A stretch of 64,000 bases of DNA from positions 12,488,031-12,552,030 of the forward strand of contig NC_060106.1 in NCBI RefSeq assembly GCF_021155765.1, read 5' to 3'. Every line of letters starts with the position of its first letter. Within the stretch, counting starts at the first letter, position 1. The stretch comes from Diprion similis (taxonomy: Eukaryota > Arthropoda > Insecta > Hymenoptera > Diprionidae). Position numbers and translations under genes: made by a program. Shown in pieces: positions 25,311-36,068 of this stretch. A model generated the notes under the pieces. That model searched no databases and was not told the origin of the DNA. It was given only the letters and a program-made list of their open reading frames with translations.

Positions 25311-26906
25311 TTTTTTTATTAGAGAAAATTGAACGGGGACCGCCTTTCCTTGTCTAAAAAATTTTCACTTAATATTTCAAAGGCATGTGAAAAGGTCGAT
25401 TGTTTTTTCCGAAAACGTTTTTCAGTATCTTAACAGATACTTCATATCTTGCCTCATTATTTCCACCGGTTTTTACTTATTGTTGTATCTGATAATATGG
25501 CAGCTATAACGACATACACTGCTCGTTATACAAGGAGTAAGACTAATGTCTTGTTAATTGATGCGTGTATAACGATATGTTTTGCAAACAAAATCTTATA
25601 TCAAAATATTTCCAAGTGTAAATAGTTGTATGAAACATAGTTTATCTGATGAACCTAAAAATAGCTCTCACATTTAACTAACTTTGCTATTGAAACACGC
25701 GCGTTAGACATAAAATAAATACATATACTTTATACATATATGTATATTGTATATTCTAAGTATAAGTAATGGCGTGAATGGGCTTTCCTGACTTAGCGAT
25801 ATGATACAGTGAATGATAATTGCAGTGCAGCTAGTACAACACTTGGAACTGGTTTCACGTCGTTTATTTTCTCTTCAAAGAGTAGGAAAACTAGGCGCGT
25901 GTCTAACACGCGTGTGACACGATCCCAAAGTTGTTTTTATTCATTTTTTACAAAAGGCAGCTAAGAATAACCATGTTTCTTCAATTGCCGGCAATGTATT
26001 TCCCATCGTATCGACTTATATTAAGTAATGACGACTTACAGTGATAGATTATCTTTAATTGGATGGAATATGGAATAATTTTTTGCCAGGAAATATTCCG
26101 CGTACGTCATAGTGCTCGCGGTTTATATTATACTATGTTGTGTTGTGTTCCATATATAGATGCTTCTGAAAAATACTTATACATACCCGGTTTCGTCGCA
26201 AGGATGAGCTTACACCACATGCGTAGTAATCGAGAAATGGAAAATCCTTTGATGCCGTATTGAAATTTTATTCACTCCATCTCCAGCGGGTCTCACATCT
26301 TGTATCATAAAGTCCCAAAAACTCCCAAATCTCCCAATACCTTGAAGATTCTTACCCAGGCGCGCAAAGCGAATATGTTATGTATATGATGACATTTTTG
26401 ATGTAATTATTCGCGTTTGATTTCATCCAAAAAGTCGAAGAGTGGTTGCAGTATTATACAGACCGGTTTTTTCACCTTCGCATAACTTTGGCCGATAACG
26501 TCACGTCGGCTTAATCATGCCACATGCAGCTTCCTTTTCATTAAACAGCCTGAAACAAATGCGACTATTTGGTTATACAGGATACAGATGGATATGATTG
26601 TTTAGAAAAAAAATTTTTTTTCTATTGTCTTAACACTAATTTCCAATCAAAATTTTTTTTTTAAAGATGTAGAAGCAGGTCTACTCTGAGAAAAAGAAAA
26701 TACCGGAAAAAATTCCATTTTGCCGAATATTTCTCTGCAGAATGATTAACCCCTTGAGTGTCAGTGACACATGTACGAGCAAACGCAAAAGTCGTTCCTC
26801 TTTGGTGTATGACGTATGTATGTATGTATCTGGAAAAAACATGTTTATGGGGTGCTGAATTTTAAACCATCTTGACCTGCGCGGCTATGACCGTAACTAT
26901 TTATAA

Positions 26907-27267
26907 CCCTAATTGGTCTATCTGAGAGAATTTCACCCCAAACATTTTTCAAACTCCACCTAGAGTTCAGGAATAGACTTTCATAGTTTTGTTTCTGTAC
27001 AATAAATTCTGTAAAACAAGAAATATTCCGTAATTATTTTTTTTTTCGTCTTAACTGAACTTTACCGACGTTTTACAATATCTAAACAATTAATTTTGGT
27101 TAGAAAAATTGAGAGAGTTTTTTCTGCTATTTTTAAACAATACCTACATATTTTTATTTAGATTTTTAGAACTCATTGTTGAAGCAGAATTTCACTTTTT
27201 TGGAGCTGGGATGAATTTCATCCTGTGTGACTGTAATGCAATTTTACTGAGGTGTGACCAATTAGGG
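26907..27267. mobile_element. Candidate piggyBac-type MITE
   Basis: Outward-facing inverted ends CCCTAATTGGTC (26907-26918) and GACCAATTAGGG (27256-27267) are exact complements. The right end is followed by TTAA and the left is preceded by ATAA, which fits a decayed TTAA target duplication typical of piggyBac elements. The 361-bp body has no coding capacity that I recognise. Confidence 0.45.
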
Positions 27268-30200
27268 TTAATTTTATTCTACTTCTGCAATCAGTCGATA
27301 TCAGTCTCACTAGCATTCAATCGTTAATGAATTCCCAGTAAGAAATATTCCCCGAAATTGAATTATCAATTGTGTTCAAAGTAAATGACTTCAACATCTG
27401 GCAATATTTTTCGATAAAACTTAGTACCATCCACTCTGACTTTCTCACTCCAATAATATCTCACTTTAGATGTTTACATTTTATTCCGAGCCCAAATTAC
27501 AAAATTCAACCACGTCAGTCTTTTGGAGATACGGAGTTCAGCTGTACGGCACATTCTTTGAAACATCAAGCAGCATTCCGAGAAAACTCAACGATTTTCC
27601 ATGAAATGTACAAGCGAAGTTGTAGACCTTTAAGGCGTCATCTCTATTTACTATTGGATAACGATAGAAACACTGTGCGGGTCACTGCCCACATGCAAAC
27701 CCACCGCATATATAGCTATAATAGATAAAATAGTTAAATTTCTCGGGCCTAGGATTACGTGAACTTGAGTTAAGTTCACCGAACGACATCACGCGTGCAT
27801 TCGGGTTCGTCAATTGAAACGCTCGCTCCAATTGATCGCATCGCGTCATCGTGTGGTAAGAGAAGCGATCTTTGGCTAGTAAAGTTTACTCACCGCGTCC
27901 ACCCCGGTCCATCGTCACGTTTTTTTTCACAAGAATTGTATGCATATTCAAGTGAATGTTGACTCATCTGGTAATAGCTCCATACGACACGCTCCAACTT
28001 ATCGTCACGCAGATTGCCAATCATTATCGTAGGACCTAACACTCGGCTCAGCATTGGACACGGTGCAGCATATCACGAGTCATTTACGAATGACTGGTAG
28101 CGTCATTCATTAGACTTCTGTCGTATATATCGAGGCACAGGGTCATGACGGCAATGACACATTGACGTCGTTATTTGTGAGCTTGCACCCTTCTTACTCA
28201 ACCTCTGAGATCACGCTGGAAGTGACTGGTTCGTTAAACTATACATTTTAGTTTATTTCGTTTTTAGGAAGAGAGACGTTTATGCATCTTGGAGATTAGC
28301 CCGTGTACAAAATATATTGCATTACTGAGAGGTGACAGTCTAGATTAATTGAAACTCAGGGTAAACGTGGTTTGTGGAATATTTTCCATCGCAGAAATTG
28401 AAATGTGATCCGGATATTGCAACAACTTGCGAAAGCAGAAACGTACGTCATTCGCACTCTCTGCATCCTGTACTTTCGCTGGGCTTTGACGACGAGCTGG
28501 TACATTATGGGAGTTTCACGGAGATAACAGCTCAGAATAACAAAGAAGACTAATGGTGATACCTATGACGTCTAGGTGGTTTCAATTATGGGTCTCTTTA
28601 TTCATCAATTGACGTTTATTTTGTGAAACATACACATTTTCCTGTGAATACGCGTTCAAAGTACAAAGTGTCGCACTTATTACTATTTATAGTGGTTCCC
28701 ACGCTTGTGGTTACATTACATATCCTACTTCATTTTATTATCCTTCCTGTCCTAGTGTCTTTAAGACATTTTTACGAACGTCAATTGGTTCGGTGGTTGA
28801 TAATGTTTTTATCCTAAGACTGGCGGAAAATAATTATGTCGTAAACGACGCTTGTAATTGTATGTATATGTGGTAGCTGTTGAAGGAAATATTTACTGAA
28901 TCGAAGTTCCTTAAAGAAGATCAAGATTTAAATCGCATGAATCAACACTTCAGATCTATATGTTGACTAATACCAAGCGGACATCCGTTCTGATTTGTGA
29001 TGAGGCAGATATGCCGTGCGTCTTAGGTCGACGTCAGTCCTTCACAGCCTTAGTATTTAGCTGTGATGGGTACTCGAAAAAGATGCTTCCTCATGTCTGC
29101 AAGTCGAAATACATATTCTGACACATGTGTTGATGTTGAATTTATTTTCGAAATGCAATGCCTGGACCCGGATGTCTGTAGGCCACATTCAAGTAACACG
29201 TGACTATACAACTATGCGGATATCGTGTTTGAGTATAAACTTAATTCCCAATCTAATAACCGAGACAAAGCGCATCGGTTCTATCTGAGCCAGTGTAATG
29301 GGCGGTCTCCAGGAATTTTCGTGTTAAATCCATCTATCCAATGCACCATATACGCAAAAAATTAGTGACAAGTTTCTTATCTTGATAGCCTTGATACTTA
29401 CGGACTGATAAATAGATATTTATACTGCGTATACTGTTATGAAATATTCCGGGAAAAGAATGTATCCGTTAATTAATCACGATCCATTAGGGCCCTATTC
29501 CTCCAACGTCAATCGAAGTTTAAACTGACTAAGTCTAGCCGATCTTCAAACTAAGTAGACAGAAAAAATTTAACGCCGTTTAAACAGTGTCGGAGGAAAC
29601 AGGTGTAAAATTACGAGGACGAAATTACGATCAACTATTAGTCACCCGAAGAGCGAAGTCACTACTTTAGAGTAAAAAGAAGGTGAAAGTATAGCCGGGC
29701 AAGATAGAGCATCAATCAGATCACTAATCAATTATAATAATTTGCTCTTCTTCTAAACTGCGCTATGAATATGCGATTTTATATCCGAGGAATAATCAAA
29801 CGATCATTACAAGTCAGACAAAGTACACAGCTTTGGGTTACTCAGATTATGGTATGGAATTACTCAGGTGCATGTATACCCAAGCAAACCCGCCATGTGA
29901 CATTTGCATATTAATCAGAAATTACATGTACCCGACGGATGCGAGCAAAAAAGGTCAAAGAACTCGCAGGTTATCGGAAAGATGGCATTTCCCAAGTTCT
30001 TGCGTCATAAATAAACATGTTAATTACGAATGAATTATCGAAGGAAATAATCAAGAATGTCTCAATAGATTTAATATGCTGCAGGATGACATCACCGAAG
30101 TTAATTGTTGCATATTTATTTAATTATTTTGGAATTTATGGTAAATCGTGTCACCAAGTACGACTAGCCCAGCCAAATAATTTTTAAATTGTACGTCAGT

Positions 30201-31371
30201 CGATAAATTTATGCTGATCGTGTGATATTAAAGTTTAAATTTCTACGTATTTGACAAACGTGATTGGAATTCACATTATTTGCCGTTATTTTATTTCAAT
30301 GCAATACGAACGGACGTTGTCCACTCGAAAATATGTAAAATATGCACGTTTTATCATGATTTTATACTGGGAGGATAAAACTACCGTTAAGTACATACGT
30401 TCGGATGATAGAAAAGAAATTCCATAAGCAGAAGGAATTGCATACCGTGAATTGCGTTTGCAACATATCCAGGAACTACCGCTCGTGTGCATCATGTAAT
30501 AAAAACATTATACATGAATGTATTATTTAGTGTTCACAAGTTTGGAGAGAGTTCTTCTGCATTTGCATCCAATGATTCACAAAACTCATGAATCAGTGTT
30601 TAAAAGATGAAAAAAAGAGGTTTCCTATTATTCACACAAACTGCGATAACCGGTTTGAAAAATGTTTGACTTCTCCATCCATATTTACATCAGCTTCCTT
30701 ATCCACGCGCATTTTGTATTATTCTTTTTTTCTGGGTATACTTACTCGTATCGCATGTTTGCAGTAAATTGATATGAAAATATTGAAAAGTGTCCGTAAC
30801 TGTAACGAATTTCGTATTGGTCATAGGTTGTGTCCAACCTTCGCATGTATACTTGATTGTGAAGCCAAGATTAGCCGCCGGCGTAAATTGTTGTTAATAA
30901 CTTATGCGAGCGGTACTTGGAACGATAATTTATTAGATCGATTAACTACGTAAATGTGTTATTGACGAATTCTCGGAATATTGGAGAAAACTTTTCACCC
31001 ATAGAGTACGAAAGTCGTAGTCAACCGTCATTCTTTAACTAAACGTACATATACATGTGCGAAAAGCTATAAGGTTGCGCAATCGGACCATCATCCGCGT
31101 TATCCGCAAGCTGTGACAATATACACTTGGGGAATTTATGATGGCGTGTAAAGGAATTCAAGGTACGCGCATATAGATCAAACCATTCATACACTTACGC
31201 ATACAACGTCTGCCGCACAAACGGATGTGCGTATGTTACATCCTTATTTCCTTTCCAGTCCTCAAGATCGGTGCGTCTATACTGAACAACTCATCGATTT
31301 TGTTGAAATCGAAAAACCCCTGCGATTTTCCTGCCGCCGTTTCATTGGCCCGATCGCACCTAACCGTGGCG

Positions 31372-31379
31372 CATAAATA
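31372..31379 (+). promoter_or_regulatory. Candidate TATA-like box for Pvf-like gene B
   Basis: CATAAATA, 370 bases upstream of the start codon of gene B, with an ATTGG (inverted CCAAT) about 30 bases further upstream. Suggests a 5' leader of about 340 bases. Position-based inference. Confidence 0.35.
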
Positions 31380-31750
31380 CCTCGGCAGAGCCAAGATACG
31401 AATCATTTTACAGCGGGCTTGTGCGTGCGCAACACACGCGGTAAAAGTGCTTCGAGCATCGGCAATCGACAGTGATCTTTAAAATTGTTTGTTCACTTCT
31501 TTGACAGCGCACGTTAACAAGTCCCGAAAAATTTTCAAACTCCAGTGTTGGATTACTACGGGATTTTCAAAGTGTTTACATTGGAGTTGGATTATTGGAT
31601 TACTTCTTACTGCTGTTGGATCTATACCGCTTGTGAAAACGTGAAGTTTCGACTGATTACCATACCGGCATAGAATCTGCAGAATTATAACAAGCAGACG
31701 GATTGTGCGTGTTTGAAACTATTTTGGATTCGTGAAATCAGATCTTCAAA

Positions 31751-32194
31751 ATGCAGACTGGGTATTTGGTAGTGGTTTGGTTACACCTTTTCACTTTAAC
31801 AATTAAAGCAGCGCCAACGCCAGAGACCGAATCGGATCTCGATAGCAAATTAAAGGAACACATAAACCGAACGGCCAGGTTTCAATGCCGAGAGCCACAA
31901 CTCCGGTCCTACAAAATCAAAGACCATCTGAGCTCCGGCGCCCTGAAAACGAGCGAAAAGGTATTACCAGCCTTTACAGTCGTTCACAGATGTGACTCGG
32001 GTACCGGTTGCTGTGGTGGCGCAGGAACTTGTGCACCAAAAGAGAAGACCGAGATATTGGTTGCAATTAGAGTAACTGACGACGTAAACAAAACGGAATC
32101 GGTAATACGAATGATGAAGGTAGAAAATCACACGTCGTGCGGATGCAGTTCGTCGCAAAGCGAAGTTCCACCTCCTGTAATGACGTTGGTGTAG
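31751..32194 (+). CDS. PDGF/VEGF-family growth factor (Pvf-like), gene B
   Basis: Predicted secreted cystine-knot growth factor, 147 aa, in one uninterrupted coding exon. Residues 1-20 form a signal peptide (MQTGYLVVVWLHLFTLTIKA, cleavage likely before or after APTP). An acidic pro-segment precedes the single PDGF/VEGF domain: FQCREPQLR, then VVHRCDSGTGCC, CAPKEKTEI and NHTSCGCS. As in gene A, the cysteine normally found about six residues before RC is replaced (VVH) and the loop before the CC pair is five residues long. The tail SSSQSEVPPPVMTLV is short, with no basic heparin-binding stretch. It lies 12 kb from gene A in opposite orientation; common ancestry is very likely from the shared cysteine spacing and CAPK/NHTSC motifs. 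Which of Drosophila Pvf1-3 it matches cannot be settled here. Confidence 0.9.
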   Translation: MQTGYLVVVWLHLFTLTIKAAPTPETESDLDSKLKEHINRTARFQCREPQLRSYKIKDHLSSGALKTSEKVLPAFTVVHRCDSGTGCCGGAGTCAPKEKTEILVAIRVTDDVNKTESVIRMMKVENHTSCGCSSSQSEVPPPVMTLV

Positions 32195-33045
32195 CAATAA
32201 CCCGGGACCTTTTGCTGCTTACTATAGGTATTATGAAGACGCGTGTATGCAGCTGCTATTTGTTGATGCGAGCAGGTCTGCTCAGAAAATGTTTCTTCAA
32301 GTTCGTCGAAGAAGAAAAAAGTTCCCAGTGATATTCTGCATTGTTTAGTTCACCACTGAAAATTGGATTATTGTTACGTATTCAAGACTTACTTAGCAGT
32401 TGGTGAGGTGGTTTATGTGTAATTTTAAATTAACGTGACTGTGAATTATTTTTAAGAAGCTTTAAATTATTTATGAACGAATGTTTTATATTCATTGAAA
32501 TGAAACGAATGTTAATTTAATCCTCACTATACTGGTATTAATTTTAATGCAAAGTTGCTAAGTTGAGGTGAAATAGCTGCGAAATCGCGCGGAGGTCGTA
32601 ACATCTCGTATGTAGGCGCCACAAGTTGTTGAGGAACGATGCCAAGTCTCGGAGTGGCCGGCATAATGACACGCTCGCCGCATACATTTGATACAATTTA
32701 ATGACCACCTGTTCAGCAATATATTGCTCGGGAAACTCTCCGTAGTATTATTATTTATCAACTCGCTCAACGAGGCACTGGGTACGCGGTGCCAAATGCA
32801 AGATATAAAATACATTTCAACAGCTTGTGATATTAGGAAGATATTGATAGGATCTAATAATTGTAATTGCCGTAGGTGAGCGCTTACTATTAATAGATAG
32901 TATTTAAAGCTTTCGATTCGATTCCATCGAGGCTTAAGTTAGTGAAGTATATATAATTAGACAGATCCAAGAAATGTATTCACCGCACATAAATTATTCG
33001 AAAGACTGCTTAGCTTCTTTTGCGCGATAATATTCCTACAAAGAT

Positions 33046-33077
<32 letters not shown>

Positions 33078-36068
33078 CGTGTAAATTCCATCCGAGTCAC
33101 AATCTCGCCAATCGTGCTTCCACATACATATTACGGCTAGTATACTATGCTACACACCGGCTTCTCGTATTTGCGAAACGCAAATACCAGACTGAAGCGG
33201 GCGAACACATCTCTTGAAACCAAGACTGACGAGTATTTATACATACAATGTAAATCTATTCCTACGTTTCTCACGTTAAGTGAACGCATAGTTTAGAAAA
33301 TAGGTTTTTTTCCTGCGATTTGTATTATAATCTTAAGCTTGATATCTATAATTTATAAACACTATTTATAACCTAATTTATAAACATTATTTATAATAAC
33401 GTTACGTTATTTATCAAATACAGATGTTAGTTTTTGTTAATGAAAGCCGGCAAAACGTCTAAGGTATTAAATTTTCTCACGGCAAAACTGAATATATATT
33501 ATTGTATAGAAAATAGATATATTTGAATATTGAAGTTCATACTTATTTTATATACACAAACACAAGTTCGTGATGCAGGCATTGCGGCGGTTGTACGAAC
33601 ATATACATATTTGTAGTAACGATTTCAAGGTCAACGTTTGTACAGTACATCAAGTGCACAGTTGTTTTAATTATCGGTACGTAATAAGTTTTTCATGATC
33701 TTATTTGGCGACGATGGTAAATATTAGGTGAATATCGTGTCTTTGAGAATGTGTAATATTGCTTATCAAAATTCAAACACAAAATATATTACGAAAATCA
33801 ATTCTGACTATTATTAATCCTTGCTGTTGCCTGTCGAAAATTGAACTCCATTACCTGCAACGCACACTTGTGCAAGTTGCAGTTACGTATAAATTTGAAT
33901 ATTTATACCATACTCTTTTCGAATAATTTCAACCAGACATCAAGCAGTTGACGATAAAGCTGTCTCATACGAATGTACGAAGAAATGAAAATTTATCAGC
34001 AAAGTATGTATCAGCAAACCGATGACTTCTTCTGCCAGATTACGGGTCGAATCGTCAATTACTTTTATTTATTTTAGCTATCCGTAATGTTCAATGTCCA
34101 CCCCGTAATCAGACTTCCTTGGCTGCGTACGCGCGGGAATATATTCGAAACGGTTTCCAGTCAGTAGTAACATCGCATCGAAGCACTAACGTGAGAGGAG
34201 TACTGTTCAGGAAGTATTTGTTATCGAAAGGCTTCAACACTAACAATATAGGCATTGTGTGTAATTGGTCTCGCGGAAATCTGTGTTATGCAATTTGCGA
34301 ATGTGATTGCCTTGCGCTATTCCACAAGCCTGTCTGTCATACTAGAAATCGCTCCAAGATCTCGGATTCCTGAGTACCAATTTAATCAACACAAACAGCG
34401 TTACTTGAGGAAACTATTATTTCGAATGATTTCTAAGATCGTGGACACAGGTATCTATCTAAGCGTTGTATGTGAACTTTATATACTTACAATTAGTACT
34501 TACATTTATTGTTAGCATTAACGTGTTTTACAAACTTATATGCGTTGAGTTTGTAAGATGAGGATTGTATACGCGAATCAATGGTAATTCTGTGAAATAA
34601 TGATGAGGAAGGACAATGATTGTCTTACAGTTTAAAAAAATTCTATGAACGTGCAACTTGAGGAGATTGGAGACAATGGAAGCAGGGATCTTCAATTTCT
34701 ATTAAAACGTTCATTTATTTTGATATCAACTTGTTTCGCGCGAAAAGTAAGAGAACATCAATCCAATTATGAGAAAATTACTAGACTTCATTTAACGTCC
34801 ATCACAGCATTACCTCAGTAATAGCTGCAAATGGTAACACAAAGCAGGTAGAGAGTATTGAGAGAGGATATCTAAAATTGCTAGTGGAATCAAGCTTTGG
34901 CTTCTGTGTTACCCAGGTTTTGATTTCATAATCACTGTATTAAAGTTAGTTTCATCGTAGCATATTATTTATTGATTGAAAAATACACATATCGAAAGTA
35001 CAGGTATATATTCCATAATGTTCGTGGCATCGTTTCTCAATCATTAATACATGTTTCGTTACCGATTTTACTTTGATATTTGATTCCTGTCCCACAGTTC
35101 AAAAGTATCTCAACCCCAATATAAGAGAATACAATTCCTAAAATCGAAGTATTATGAATTATAGAATAAGTTCAGTCAGAATTAACGGTACAGAAACAGT
35201 TGAGCGCAATATACGCGAGATAATCTTGCGATTAATATTATTAAACGACTGTCGTTCAATCAATCTTTCGGGAACCTATACGGAATGTAAATTATTTAAA
35301 GTTAATATTTTATTAACTAAAATCATAGAAGCATTAAGTTTCTTGGACCTAATGTGAACTCAAAACGTTATTTGATATATGTCCATATTTTCTCGTCGTC
35401 GCTTTTAAATGAGGTAAGATAATTTTTCCAATAATAACTTAAGCCAGGATTTTACTGTTACTCGTATATTTTTCGTTATTTTTTCATTCGTCTGGCCTAA
35501 GAAGGCAATTACTTCTTTATCAGAATCCCGTGTTTATTTTTAGTCGGTTGACGGACGTTACATATTAACTACGGTACTAACTATAACTGTTGTATGAAGT
35601 ATGAATGTATCATCGTGAGACAACTGTCACGAATCTTCCTGAAATATGTTTAATTTTACTTTTTTGTTGCTTAGAGTTAATTTCTTAGTCAAATGGGTTA
35701 TCTCAAGTGCAGCATTTGCTAAAAATACTCGCACTCGAGTCACAGTTTGGGAACAGATTTATAATCTAGCTAATGCTATAATGACAATACATTTCATATG
35801 CCGATGGATACTTGACTATCAAAAGAATATGTTCTCTGTGTGAGGAATTAGAAGTCAGAGTTCTTATGCATATTTTTACAACTACTCATTTTTTCACAGT
35901 ATTTTTAGATGAAAATTTTTCACAACGTATGACGACACAATTCCATCAATATTCCAAAGCAATACTAGAGCACATCGAGCTGCACGTCGTAATATGACGA
36001 ATCTAGTTTTATCATAGTATATGCATGTACGTTAAGTAGCACCCACTAACTAGTGCTAGTACTATGTC
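32195..36068. other. Intergenic DNA, Pvf-like gene B to TPR
   Basis: 3.9 kb holding the 3' UTR of gene B at its left and that of TPR at its right. I see no further gene; the ORFs are short and of random composition. An AT dinucleotide microsatellite is at 33042-33072. Confidence 0.7.
33042..33072. repeat. (AT)n microsatellite
   Basis: About 15 uninterrupted AT units in noncoding DNA. Confidence 0.9.

Larger units (their letters stand above)
19607..31750. other. Gene-poor 12-kb interval between the two Pvf-like genes
   Basis: No ORF here looks like a conserved protein on either strand; the longest (about 118 codons near 27372) is compositionally ordinary noncoding translation. CpG is visibly less depleted than in the introns of neighbouring genes. 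The interval holds two small transposon-like elements (20034-20621 and 26907-27267), a degenerate GAAAT-type repeat (25140-25310) and the candidate promoters of both flanking genes. Since both ligand genes read outwards from it, it is where shared or separate regulatory elements would be expected; that is inference. Confidence 0.6.

Noticed and set aside
27372-27728. 118-codon plus-strand ORF in the Pvf interval
   Set aside because: Longest in the gap, but low-information sequence and no family resemblance; it follows the candidate piggyBac relic and shows no start context.
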